A DNA stretch of 64,000 nt, from NCBI GenBank assembly GCA_963854835.1, contig OY978526.1:58957149-59021148 (forward strand), given 5' to 3'. Each line of letters starts with the position of its first letter. The first letter of the stretch is position 1. Positions 13,650 to 24,479 of the stretch are shown here, piece by piece. This stretch comes from Megamerina dolium (taxonomy: Eukaryota > Arthropoda > Insecta > Diptera > Megamerinidae). A model generated the notes under the pieces. It was not told the origin of the DNA and did not search any database. It saw only the letters and a program-made list of their open reading frames with translations. The position numbers and the translations under genes were made by a program.

Positions 13650-13800
13650 GGCTCTTATAAGCCCCGAAGGGATCGTTGACCGAGCTTTTCCTCCAGTACT
13701 GTTGTACGTGTTAAATTTTGGACAGTACTAGAATTAGCCGGTTCCAATCGAATCCTTGTGACATCACTTTTTCTGAGCTTTGTCACAGCGTTAATTTATT
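13650..13800 (-). repeat. SINE fragment (body only, tRNA head missing)
   Basis: Aligns by eye with the body of the SINE copies at 29.6 and 47.2 kb (CCCGAAGGG...TTAAATTTTGGACAGTA... TTTTTCTGAGCTTTGTCACAG). The tRNA-like head and the adjacent GTGGGTACC region are absent. Confidence 0.7.
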
Positions 13801-14934
13801 AATTCTTCACATGCGCCTATTGAATTTATTTAATAAATAGATATTTTATAAATAATAGAAGAAAACTATTGCTACATGGAAATCAAAAATCAAGCTAAAC
13901 TTCTAGGAGTTTTTATTTATTTGAAAATCATTTTGCAGTAATATAACACATTATCCCCCGCAAAAAAATTTTTTTGCATCTATCTATGCTTGTAGATATA
14001 AAATTCATATATATAGTTAGTATATATGGTACTATCTGTATCCATATACCATATAAATACGTACACAGAAGAGAGTATATAAACATGTATATAGTGGAAA
14101 AATACAATCATCGCCGACTTTTAATACAATTGTGTATATTTACTTATGTGAGTATCTATTGGTACATATATGTAGATATGTACTCATGCAAATTTATTCA
14201 TAAAAAATAAAAGATGGAAAAAATCAAGCCGAGTGATATGTGTTTTGGTTATGATGGAGCAATTTCATTATACTACGTATAGTATACATATTGTCATTTT
14301 ATATAGATACGTATGTATGTGATATTTGTATATTAAGGTGGATCTAATTTAAATTACATCAAACCAGCAAAGTTTTTAAAAATTGATTTTTTTATCGAGA
14401 GCACACTAAGCAAAAGTAAAAAAGTTATAAAATCTGTAAGTCGTTGCTCAAAGTCAAAGTATAAACTTCCAATCGCAATATCTGCCCAGGAATGCCCTCT
14501 AGAGTGCTGTAATGTATGATCGACAGCCAATTATTCTTCCTATAAACATCTCTATACAAAATGAACATTATAACTCTTGAAAATCTCTAAATAATCTGAT
14601 AGTAACCCATGATTATACCCCTAGAGTGGTAAAATATATGACGGACACTCAATTATTTTTCCTCCCCAACACTTTCGTCAAACACATTTACCTCCTCTCT
14701 ACGCCTCTTAGAGGGGCTCCCCTACAAAACTGATGATTTTCTATTGACTCGAAAAAAAAGTATTCGGTTCCAAATATGTATGAAATTTCTATTTGCTTTC
14801 TTTGGAAAAAGTACTTGAAATTATCTAAACTGTCTGTTTGTCAGAATTTTGTTTCATACAGTTCGCCCCACATTTGTGTACATATAAATACGTATATACA
14901 TATTCATGTAGATTTTTATGCGAATTTTTAATGG
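13801..14934. other. AT-rich DNA, no gene recognised
   Basis: Only short ORFs of Tyr/Ile-rich low-complexity type. Contains the second member of the 15-bp inverted match described at 11.63 kb (about 14713-14727). Confidence 0.6.
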
Positions 14935-14945
14935 CAGACGTAAAC

Positions 14946-15887
14946 TTACTTACTTACTTATGTGGCCATAACAACCGAATATCGGTTTAGGCCGAAAATA
15001 ACATGCTTCGCCAGCCATCTCTGTTCTTCGCTAGCTGGCGCCAGTTAGAAATTCCAAGCGCCGTCAGGTTCTCCAGTACTTGGTCTTTCCACCGGAGGTT
15101 TGGTCTTCCTCTTCTGCGTCGTCCTCCAGCGGGTTCCGAATATAACACCTTCTTAGCTGGAGTGTGTTCTTCCATTCGCTCGACATGACCAAGCCAGCGC
15201 AGCCGCTGGATTTTGATGCGCTTTACTATGTCAATATCGGCATACAGTTCGTACAGCTAATGGTTGTACCTTATTCGGTACCCGCCACCAACGCAAATAG
15301 GTCCAAAGATCTTGCGTAGGACTTTTCTCTCGAAAACTCCAAGCATTCGCTCATCTGAGGTGGAAATTGTCCAGGCTTCAGCGCCATATGTTAGGACAGG
15401 CATGATGAGAGACTTGTAGAGTGTAGTTTTCGTTCTCGACTTCTCGGGCTTCGAGGTCGACTTCTCAATTGCTTACTCAGCCCGAAGTAACACCTGTTAG
15501 CAAGAGTTATCCTACGCATGATCTCCAAGCTGACGTCATTACTGCTGTTAATGCTGGTTCCAAGATAGACAAAGTCCCTTACTACTTCAAAAGCGTAGTT
15601 GTCAACAGTGACGTACTGTCCAAGACGCCGGGACTCTTTATTTGTTGACACTATATACTTCGTCTTGCCCTCGTTCACCGTGAGACCCATCCGACGCGAC
15701 TCTCTTTCCAACTCTGAGAATGCTGCACTGACTGCTCGCGTGTTCATGCCGATTATGTCAATATCGTCGGCATACGCTCGCTAACAGCATGACACTTTTG
15801 TTGAAGATAGTGCCATTATGTCGTAGATCAGCAGCTCGTATTATTTTCTCCATAATAAGATTGAAGAAGTCGCACGATAACGAATCA
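14946..15887 (-). mobile_element. RTE-like LINE, 5'-truncated copy with 11-bp target-site duplication
   Basis: About 94% of this segment reads as the 3' third of the RTE-like element whose full copy lies at 30.8-34.1 kb. The 3' end carries (CTTA)n (plus-strand view), and the insertion is bounded by the perfect direct repeat CAGACGTAAAC at 14935-14945 and 15888-15898. Truncation lies within the reverse transcriptase domain. The duplication and repeat tail fit target-primed reverse transcription. Confidence 0.92.
14987..15790 (-). pseudogene. RTE reverse transcriptase, C-terminal pseudogene fragment
   Basis: Frames on the minus strand give MNTRAVSAAFSELERES...VDNYAFEVVRDFVYLGTSIN (15747-15391) and the C-terminal KVLYSEPAGGRRRRGRPNLR block (15175-14987), matching the intact ORF at 30.8 kb. 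A frameshift in the YADD catalytic region (near 15775) and another near 15440 break the frame. Not functional. Confidence 0.88.
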
Positions 15888-16161
15888 CAGACGTAAACAC
15901 ACGTATGTTTAGCCTGCCCATATGTGCAATGTTTTGATTTTTTTTTAAGTTATGTTTCAGAGAATTGAATGTATATTAATTTAAAAAAAATACGAAATTA
16001 TTGATTTTAGGGGCTAAATCTTAAATTTAGAAAATCGATTTTATATTTTTTACTTTTCAATAATTTTTATTTTATTTGTAAGTAATCCAATATTGAATCG
16101 AATAAAAAAATTCGTTTATATTTTTTAAATCTAGGTAGAAAGTCAATTTTGGTATTCGAAT

Positions 16162-16651
16162 GAATATAACATTCCTTTGTCTTTCTTTGACGATGATATT
16201 ACCATTGAAATGAAAAAGAAAATTGTGGCTAATTTAAGATGGCCATCCTGATACTAATTTCCTAATTTGAATGTTAATAAAATCTTATCAGCTGAATTTG
16301 GTGAATTCGTTACCAACAATACGTACATTTTTTAAAACAATATTACAAGGAGAAACAATGGGAATCAATACCAATTTCTTAACAAAAAATCCAACTACAC
16401 GCGATGAAAGTGAACATTATATTGCTGCAAAGGCAACAGTTAAAAATTTATTAGTTGTTAATGATCTGGGTGGAGTAGTTTTGATGCCGCGATTTAATAC
16501 TGTTCTATCGCATCAAGATAAACAAAAGCAATATATTTTGCATGCTATGGAACAACATTACAGAGATCTACCTATTCAAAATTACTCCATAGCTAGATTT
16601 ATAGAATATTTGGACAAAAATTACAAATTCTTTATAGAAAAAAGTATATAA
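16162..16651 (+). CDS. Unrecognised 126-codon ORF with possible upstream continuation
   Basis: The ORF 16271-16651 encodes 126 residues without low-complexity bias, unusual for this window. It includes NPTTRDESEHYIAAKATVKN, NDLGGVVLMP and an acidic/aromatic C-terminus ending EKSI. Just upstream (16162-16251), one frame over, a further stretch (about 30 codons, SFFDDDITIEMKKKIVANL) also looks protein-like. An intron or frameshift could separate the two. No family recognised. It could be the end of a transposon-encoded or host-derived protein, by analogy with the two-ORF relic at 44.8-46.9 kb, but I see no convincing shared motif. Confidence 0.35.
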
Positions 16652-17232
16652 TTTTTAAATGATTAAAATTGTAAAATGATTTTGTAAATAATGTTAAAAC
16701 TGTATCAAATTAGTATTATTGTTTAATACAATAATTTTTTGATTTAATTGATTTAATTTTGTACTGTATTTGGAGTAGAAAAAATCAAGGAAAAGGGACT
16801 GTAGCCCTTAAAAATCAATATTTTTGAATAACTACTTTTTCCATTTTTTATAACATATTATTTTGACATGAACTCTCAGGAAATCAACAAGGGGCGATCA
16901 AAATATCAAAACTTTGCACATTTCATATATATGATGGGGAAGCTAGTATGTATACATATTTCCTCACATTTCATATAATGATTTATATTTGCCCATTTGT
17001 AGGCATACTTTTTATAGTTTTCCTGATGAGAAACATATTTTTACTATTTATTCCAGTATCTGGAATAATCTGTATCTTTTGAATAATATGATTTATGCCA
17101 CTTATTAAAAGATAGCCACTTTGTCTGAAGCTTATTGGTATTCGAGACAGCTCCTTTTCTTCTATTAATGGGCTTTACATAAAAAGTTTTAATTATAAAT
17201 ATAGTTACATTTCATTTATAAATAGGTACTTA
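16652..17232. other. AT-rich DNA, nothing recognised
   Basis: No ORF or repeat of note between the unknown ORF and the next mariner. Confidence 0.6.
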
Positions 17233-18116
17233 CAACGTGTGACAATTATGTATTAAGACTCGAACCATATCTCAGCAACCAAGCGCGCCATCTAGGTGCG
17301 TTTTGAAGCTTCAACCATCCTCTACTAACTGTCAAAATTTCATGGCATTTGGTTGACATTTAATGTTTATTGACATTCACTTTACAAAACACGTGTTCGT
17401 TTGATGTTGAATTTTTAACGTGGAGCAAAGAGCGGTCATTAAATTCCACGCAAAAATTTTCTAAGCAAGCGTATGGCGATGCTTGTTTATCAAGATCAAA
17501 TGTTTTTATATGGCATAAACGGTTTGTGGATGACTCACCACAAGCCAAAAAAACACGAAAAGTTCCATTAAAAATCAAAACAATGCTCATCACATTCTTC
17601 GATAGCAAAGGAATTATCCACGAAGAATTTGTTCCAACTGGTCAAACAGTTACTTCCGTATGTTACCTCGAAGTTTTGAAGCGTTTGATGTCCAGAATCC
17701 GTCGTTTTCGACCTGAATACCGCTATCGAAAATCTTGGTTTCTGTTGCACGATAATGCATCGAGTCACACAGCACTCATTGTTCGTCAATTTTTGGCTCG
17801 GAATCAGGTCTGTGTGTTGAATCACTCGCCGTATTCAACTGATTTGGCACCGTGCGACTTCTTTTTGTTCCCAAAATTGAAATTGAAGTTGAAAGGACGC
17901 TTTTTTGATGACATTCAGACAACGGGATTCCACGAGGGCACTGGAGGCAATTCCGAAAAATGAGCTGGAACACGCGTTTGAATCACTATTAAATCGATGT
18001 AGCAAGTGTATTGAATCAGGAGGAGAATATTTCGAATAAATATACCGAAAAATTAGCAGATATCGTGTTTTAATTGTGTTCTAGAGGCAGTTTTAATACG
18101 TAATTGTCACACCTTC
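17233..18116 (+). mobile_element. mariner-family element, internally deleted, 884 bp (family M2, copy 2)
   Basis: Terminal repeats containing GTGTGACAATTATGTATTAA and its near complement are flanked by TA on both sides (17231-17232 and 18117-18118). Shares leader, transposase parts and ends with the copies at 9.7 and 43.4 kb. The central deletion joins the N-terminal region directly to PQAKKTRKVP, the same junction as in the 43.4-kb copy. Confidence 0.92.
17370..18040 (+). pseudogene. mariner transposase, internally deleted and frameshifted
   Basis: The original start lies near 17420, where sequence equivalent to MEQRAVIKF is readable with a damaged frame. From 17490 the open frame gives SNVFIWHKRFVDD then PQAKKTRKVP, ITFFDSKGIIHEEFVPTGQT, the second catalytic Asp in LLHDNASSHT and the third in YSTDLAPCDFFLF. 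It breaks near 17920. About 100 residues with the first catalytic Asp (the GDE motif of mariners) are missing, so the product could not transpose. Confidence 0.88.
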
Positions 18117-18189
18117 TATTTGATTTAATATAAGGTTTAGTAAAAAGACATCCATTATTTTTGCATCAAATTGAAAGTTTTATTTAGCA

Positions 18190-19330
18190 TAGTTAAAATG
18201 ATCTGATTTAGGTCAAATATGCACTGTTTTGTTCGATAATTTGTTGCCTTTTTGAAGGTAGATTTATAATGTCACTCTCATAGAAACCCTCGTCCCTATT
18301 GGCAAAAAACAGGGTCAGTCGATTTTCACAAGCTTCTCTTGAAGCGAATTTTTCACCACCAAAATGATTCGCCATAGACAGGAACAGATAATAATCACTT
18401 GGTGCCAGGTCCGGACTATAAGGTGGATGCATAAGCACCTCATAACCAAGCTCTCGAAGCTTCTGCCGATTCACTATCGATGTGTGTGGCCTGGCATTGA
18501 CATGGTGGAACACAATTCCACTCCTATTGGCCAAAGCTGGCCACTTCTGGGCGATTGCTTCCTTCAGACGGTCCATTTGTTGACAGTACAGGTCCGAATT
18601 ATGAGTTTGGCCGTAGGGGAGCAGCTCATAGTAGATGATTCCCTGCCAATCCCACCAAACACATAGCAAAACCTTTCTGACCGTCAGTCCTAGCTTGGCC
18701 ACCATTTGCGCCGGCTCACCGTGATTCAACCACGATCATTTTCGCTTGACGTTGTCGTAAGTGACCCACATGTCATCACCAGTAGCCATCCGCTTCAAAA
18801 ATGGATCGATTTTCTTGCGATCAGCAGCGATTCGTAGATGGAAATTCGGTCCATGAGGTTTTTTTGGCATTAACTCGTGTGGCATCCATACATCGAGCTT
18901 CTTTTTGTATCCAGCCTTAAATGGTTCCAAACGGTTTTTTGTGTGTAATGTTTAGCTACTGGGCAATAGAAACAATGCTTACATGACGGTCAGACTGGAC
19001 GATTTCCATTATTTTATAGATATGTTCCACAATTGGCATTTCAGGGGGTGGTGCATTTTTGACATCAAAATTACCAGAACGAAATCGACGAAACCAAAAT
19101 AGCACGTGATTAGCTGTTACAGTATCAGGACCATATTCACTATTCACATTTTCAGCCGTCTGGCTTGCGTTTTCGCCTTTATCGAAGAAAAACTTTAAAA
19201 TATGGCGTATTTTCTCTTTACTGGTGTCCATCTTTGACGCGTGCTCAAACAATACTGTGTCAAGCAATCACAAAATTGCCTGAAAAGTTTATTTAGTACG
19301 AAATCCTATCTTTATAATGCCATCTAGCGT
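18190..19330 (-). mobile_element. mariner element relic, nearly full length (third mariner family)
   Basis: Boundaries are approximate, because I could not fix the terminal repeats. Coding remnants occupy 19267-18208 on the minus strand and together cover almost the whole length expected for a mariner. Not the same family as the 7.7-kb or M2 copies. Confidence 0.8.
18208..19267 (-). pseudogene. mariner transposase pseudogene, about full length
   Basis: In order on the minus strand: an N-terminal helix-turn-helix region (SKEKIRHILKFFFDKGENAS, FWFRRFRSGNFDV; 19267-18956); a middle part with WMPHELMPKKP and the first catalytic Asp in GDDMWVTYD (18930-18736); and a core from HGEPAQ through VWWDWQGIIYYELLPYGQT and HPPYSPDLAPSDYYLF (third Asp) to the end IEQNSAYLT (18729-18208). 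Breaks are a stop after SIAQ, a frameshift near 18930 and a TGA after VKRK. The second catalytic Asp is Val (FHHVNARPH). Inactive. Confidence 0.9.
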
Positions 19331-19779
19331 AACCCGATCGCACTTATACACTTAAAGATTATTAGGGCAGTTTTCTATGGCAACACTACTGAAAATTAGC
19401 AGCTATTTTCTATTGTGAATTTTTTCTCGATGCAACTTACAAAATAATCGCTAACAAAAAAAACGTTCAACAATTGTTAACAATTTTCGATAGGATAAGC
19501 GTTGGTGGACAAAAATCCAGCTGTCAATTGCGTACTCTGAATGTTAATTTACAAGTTTCTGATAATTCACGTACTTCTTGTATATTTTCTCATATCGAGA
19601 GTGACAGACGGCAGAAATTCTATTGTAAGTAAGTAATGGTAATGTAAGTGAGCAAACCTAATAAAACAGCAATCAGTTGTTTACTTAATCCACAATATTG
19701 CCGTCTGTCAGGTTAATATGTTATTCGGATTAAGGCTGGCGTCTGTCTAGGCTATAAGAACTGTATACCAGAAATCTCG

Positions 19780-19780
<1 letters not shown>
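19331..19780. other. AT-rich DNA, nothing recognised
   Basis: No motif or long ORF. Confidence 0.6.
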
Positions 19781-19876
<96 letters not shown>

Positions 19877-19923
19877 TTTTATATATATATATGTGTTTGT
19901 GTGTGTGTGTATGTATATATATA

Positions 19924-20006
<83 letters not shown>
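19781..20006. repeat. (TA)n microsatellite
   Basis: About 225 bp of TA repeats with a few TTTTA and TGTG interruptions, immediately left of the BEL element end. Confidence 0.96.
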
Positions 20007-20010
<4 letters not shown>

Positions 20011-20019
20011 GTTTATGTG

Positions 20020-20091
20020 GGGGATAGGGTGCCAGGTGGACTCGTTCCAACGATGGTTGCTAGTTAGTTAGTTGGTTAGTTAGTTAGTTAG
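20020..20091 (-). repeat. Partial LTR of BEL element C with adjoining (GTTA)n tract
   Basis: Shares about 45 bp (GGGTGCCAGGTGGACTCG, CCAACGATGGTTGC) with the LTR ends at 26.3 and 26.95 kb in the orientation expected for a 3' LTR. Followed at 20062-20098 by GTTA repeats, which replace the sequence present in the other copies. Confidence 0.55.
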
Positions 20092-20098
20092 TTAGCAA

Positions 20099-21319
20099 CG
20101 TGAACGAAACTCGGTTCACGCAACAGGAAGTAATACGAAACGTCTCTCAGGATTTAGTTGATAATGAGCGGTCTTCGTCACTGCATGCTGTAAGTATATA
20201 CTTTTTAATGGGTCATCGGAATAAAACTGACTATAAGTCATGGGAGAGAGATGCCACACGCCATTGCGTTTCGACCCGCAAAAGTATGCACGTAGATGCC
20301 ACTGAGTTCGACAAGAATTGTCAACGGAATTGAACGTGCTCATATTAGTTCTACAAGAACCCTGTGAATGATGTTAAATTATGTCCATGTTTAAACCGTA
20401 AGTTTTCGGGGGAAGTATATCCTGATTGTCGTTTTATAAAGTACTCTTCCTTCCGTCGTAGACAGAAGGATTTGCTGAGAGTATAAATAACGTAACGAAC
20501 GTTGATCGATAACAGATGAGATGTATCTCCTCAAAGTAAGATAACTTTTGTGATCACCTCCACGCTTAGAGTAGTGATCTAGAAGTTCAGTTTGTCAGGG
20601 TTTCCAAACTGTAAACTTTGTGGCTTCTCAAACTACTTTTTCCTTCCATCGTAGATAGATAGGGTTAGTGGAGAGTATAAAGCATAAGGGCTGGTCGTAG
20701 ACCAGATGTACGGGATTTTGGGTCAACGTAGTTGCCAAACAAGTATCAAGTTGATATATGGTACATTGATGAAAATAGGAATAAATACTCGGAGTTCATC
20801 TTCGTGAGAGTGAGTATACGGTAAGTATTGGACAGAAACTAAAAGTCACTGGAAATGTTAATGATTCTGGGAGAAATGCGGTGTAGAGTACTTAGAAATT
20901 TATCTTCATTGGCTCGTAGAGCACGTGAAAAATCAAGGAAGATTTCCGTATAGTTCACATATAGTAATCAGAAAAGCCAAATTGGCGGGATTAGCGGAGT
21001 ATGTAATACATCCGACTGATCTATAATGTGAAAATTTGGGTTCATGACGTTACGACGGTTGACTCGGGTCATGAAAATGATCAAATAGTGGGAAGTTAAC
21101 ACCTGAGCCCATTCATACGCAGGTAAACTATGGCAGCGCACAGTTCCTTTGATGCTTCGTAGAAGCTAACAATCTTGATAAGTGCAGTTACGAAGAACTG
21201 TACAAAGTGAGAGAGGGATTCGTATGATGGTTAGTATCATATAATCTTCAAGAATGTTGGTAAAATGACGTGGGTGTGGCTTCAAAAGATTATATAATGC
21301 CCGAGCCACAATTCTCGTA
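20099..21319. other. Degenerate internal region of BEL element C
   Basis: The minus strand shows scattered retroelement-like residues, such as ADTRIVARAL (near 21300), where the protease region with its ALxDxGS motif would follow gag. Stops are frequent. Two related short segments (TACTCTTCCTTCCGTCGTAG near 20450; TTTTCCTTCCATCGTAG near 20640, each followed by GAGAGTATAAA) hint at an old duplication. Confidence 0.4.
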
Positions 21320-22896
21320 TCAGCATGTCCGTGATAGTAATCGTAAGGGGCCACTATTTGGCGAGATCGAATGCGTTGACATTCGTGAATTTTTTCTCTC
21401 GTCGAATGAAAGAGACGTCTGTGGGAAGTAATGCTTCGAACTCACTTTTCCGCTGAGTTTCGTTGTAGGGTATGTATTATTACGGGTTGTAGACATCCTG
21501 GTCGGGAGCTGCGTTCGTTTTCTACAAGATCTGTAAGATCTATTTTTTGCAGCTGGAGAGAGAGTGGAGAAACAGCGAAGATTAAACTTCGGATTAGGGT
21601 CATGCCGTGCTCTGTGAAGCAGTGAATTATGTTGCTTTCCACAAAGACGGCATGAAAATTTGCTGTGGCACTTTGCAACGGTATGTGATGTTGCCAAGCA
21701 GTTGCTGCAAATTTTATATTGATGCACAAAGAGTATTCTCTCTTCAATTGTGCGTTTGGAGAAATTTGTAGTTTCGTTGTAGGGTATGTATTATTACCGG
21801 TTGTAGACATCTTGTTCGGGAGCTGCGTTCGTTTTCTACAAGATCTGTAAGATCTATTTTTTGCAGCTGGAGAAAGAGTGGAGAAACAGCGAACATTAAA
21901 CTTCGGATTAGGGTCATGCCGTGCTCTGTGAAGCAGTGAATTATGTTGCTTTCCACAAAGACGGCATGAAAATTTGCTGTGGCACTTTGCAACGGTATGT
22001 GATGTTGCCAAGCAGTTGCTGCAAATTTTATATTGATGCACAAAGAGTATTCTCTCTTCAATTGTGCGTTTGGAGAAATTTGTACATTGTCGAAGCGGGT
22101 GCATGCCTGTACACAGTGGGCAGCGTGTATTTGTGATCGCAGTATTCACCGAAGTAACAGATCTCAGCTGGGACGTGAACGACTGACAAGATCGTCCACA
22201 CGATGTTGCAGCGGAAGTTGGCACGGGGGTTGCTTCACGATGTCTGCTCGATGAGTTTTCTAGTCTGTGAAGAAGGGAATGATGGCGTTTTCTGCAAAAT
22301 GAGCACGTGGACAAGCTCTTGCAGTTACTGCAGTCGTGGCAATTAGCGAGGCAATTTGTACACAGGATGTGCTTTCTCACGATATTGTATCTCTCACCGA
22401 TTGACAATTTAAGAAAATCGGGACAATGACGAAGCAGGTGTGACTTTCGACACAATGGGCAATCACGATATGAAACTTTGACGTGATATGTGTTTACTTT
22501 TCGGGGGTTCACTGTAGGATTGTAGAATCGCTTGGGAGGATCAAATTGACTGGGTTGTCGATGAGATGGTTGGCTGAGTTGCCGAGTACCACTTCGTATA
22601 TCTGAAACAGACTCCAGTGTATGATAACGCTCAGATAAAAAAGTGTCAAAATCGCTCCACTTCAGAATTACACGCTTATCCTTCAACGATTGCTACCATA
22701 GACACAGGGTTGAATCGGGGAGTTTTATTGAACATAAGTACACGAAAATCGCATTCCAGTGACTCGTGTCAACGTTCAAAAGTTTCAAATTTGTGATGCA
22801 GTCGTTAATGGTGCGCTGTAAGCTTTTTAAATTGGGACCGGTTTCTTGAGTAACAGACTGCAAGTTGAAGAGTGATTTCAATTGTATGTTTACCAA
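21320..22896 (-). pseudogene. BEL/Pao gag pseudogene, C-terminal half with zinc knuckles
   Basis: On the minus strand, 22896-22693 reads as the Gag helical region (LFNLQSVTQETG...VYLCSIKLPDSTL, typical of the DUF1759-type Gag of BEL/Pao). It continues after a stop into 22686-21442 with KDKRVILKW and a series of zinc-knuckle-like clusters (CPLCRKSHLLRHCPDF, CTNCLANCH, CSFCRKRHHSLLH, CPLCTGMHPLRQC, CSNCLATSH, CRLCGKQHNSLLH). These would bind packaged RNA. The end of the frame is disturbed by a tandem duplication, so the second repeat copy is read out of frame. Confidence 0.85.
21456..22083. repeat. 314-bp tandem duplication within gag
   Basis: Bases 21456-21769 and 21770-22083 are near-identical copies starting GTTTCGTTGTAGGG, with only a few mismatches. 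The unit covers the last zinc-knuckle pair and downstream gag. As 314 is not a multiple of 3, the duplication shifts the frame. Confidence 0.93.
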
Positions 22897-22899
22897 TAT

Positions 22900-23115
22900 G
22901 CGTTAGTTGTCATATCGCTCTTCTAAATTGTACCACGCTATTGAGAAGCCATCATTAGTCAACGGAGTTGACTTAATGGTACTGTGTGCTTCGCCACACA
23001 GTACCATTAAGTACCACAGTGTTCACAGGCCGTGAACATATCTCGAAAACTTGGCCAGGAAACATAATCGCCTGAAAAGCATTCTGTGTCGCACGGAGGC
23101 AGCTGAATAGCGGGA
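22900..23115 (-). pseudogene. BEL gag, middle segment left of the jockey insertion
   Basis: From about 23110 downward the minus strand reads FPAIQLPPCDTECFSGDYVSWPSFRDMF, shown here only as the family hallmark of a FSGDY...WPSF block found at the start of the BEL/Pao DUF1759 domain. Stops and a frameshift follow before the 22.9-kb part resumes. This segment lies directly against the 3' end of the jockey LINE. Confidence 0.75.
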
Positions 23116-24475
23116 AATTTTTTGTTTTTTTGTTTAATAAGCTTTTTCTATTGGATCTTTCTAAAATACTTAGAAACTAACAATAAGTATTCAAATCTTA
23201 CAAACTAACTAAAATTATGTGATATTCCCTACTTTCCATCACAATTTGTTGAGTCGCGAGGTATAGCAATTTCACAGCATACACATACAGTCTTTTCTTT
23301 TTAATCGACGATGCCCCGTGCTCAGAAACAATTGCCTAGCAAGGGGATTCGGATGATTGTGTAATTTTTGAATGTAGCTTATTCATATACCAAGGCGCGT
23401 TTACAATAATTCGCAGACACTTGATCGGTGCCCCAAAACTGAATACCATAAGTCCAGATTGGCTTCAGGATTGCTTTATATAATAGCACTTTGTATTCGA
23501 GATTCAACTTTGATCTTTTGTGAAACAGCCACCATAACTGATTAATTTGAAGCTTGATATGAGTTTTCTTTGCCTCTATGTGATTTTTCCAGATCAGCCT
23601 TCTGTCGAGGTGAATATCCAAGTACTTTGTTGAGGAACATTGTGGAGCTGATTGGAAATTAATTTTAAGTGGGGGACATGTATATAGCCTTAGTGGGAAG
23701 GTTACATGTACGCTCTTTGATTCATTGACTTTTATACGCCGTTTTGCTAGCCAGATTTCGAGAGAATTGACATGAGTCTGCAGGAGTTTAGTAGCTTCTA
23801 TGGGGTTAGAGCGAGAGAACAATATTGCCGTATCATCTGCAAAGGTCGATATAAATGTATAGTTATTGTTGGGCATATCTGAAGTGTATAAGAGATACAG
23901 TAGGGGGCCCAAAACGCTTCCTTGAGGAACGCCAGCGTGAATATCCAATGGATTTGTTGTGTAATCCTTGTGATGTACGAGAAATTGTCTTTTTGTGAGG
24001 TAGCTACTAAGCAATGAGGAGACATTTGCAGGCAGTAATAGTTTGAGTTTGTAAATAAGGCCATCGTGCCATACTTTATCGAAAGCTTGAGTGATATCAA
24101 GAAAGACAGCTGAGCAATACTTTTTTTCTTCAAAAGTGTTCCTTATCAGAGTTACAATGCGGTGGACTTGTTCTATTGTGCCGTGCTGTTTTCTAAATCC
24201 AAACTGATGTTGAGGAATCAGTTGGTTGAGATTAATAAATGGAGTTATATTCATGACTAGTAGCTTTTCGAATACTTTAGAGAGTAGAGGCAGGAGGCTG
24301 ATAGGTCTGTACGATGCAACTTTTGTAGGATATTTTCCTGGTTTTGCTATCATAATAATTTTTGAAGTTTTCCAGCATTTGGGATAGTGTTTAATACGAA
24401 GGATAGTATTGAAAATGTGCATGAGATGAATTACTGAAGCCGGAGGTAGCTCTTTTATCATTTTACCGGTAATGA
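23116..24475 (-). mobile_element. jockey-clade LINE, 5'-truncated, inserted in BEL gag (copy 1)
   Basis: The 3' end is A-rich (T-rich on the plus strand at 23128-23145). The body encodes a reverse transcriptase on the minus strand, and the 5' end stops inside the RT domain at about 24473. BEL gag sequence lies on both sides, so the LINE came after the BEL element. Two internal deletions relative to the 48.1-kb copy occur near 23375 and 23417. No clear target duplication was found. Confidence 0.85.
23379..24461 (-). pseudogene. jockey-type reverse transcriptase, open 360-codon fragment
   Basis: The frame is open for 360 codons but lacks the endonuclease and the start of RT. In order: KIIMIAKPGK, YRPISLLPLLSKVFEKLL (fingers), the first palm Asp in VFLDITQAFDKVWHDG (about residue 121), GVPQGSVLGPLLYLLY, the catalytic FADD box (about residue 205), KVNESKSVHVTF and the thumb region to LLYKAILKPIWTYGIQFWG. 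All RT catalytic Asp residues are present. The last codons are altered by a deletion, so the tail present in the 48-kb copy (IQSKCLRIIVNAPWY) is missing. Confidence 0.9.
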
Positions 24476-24479
24476 ATGT

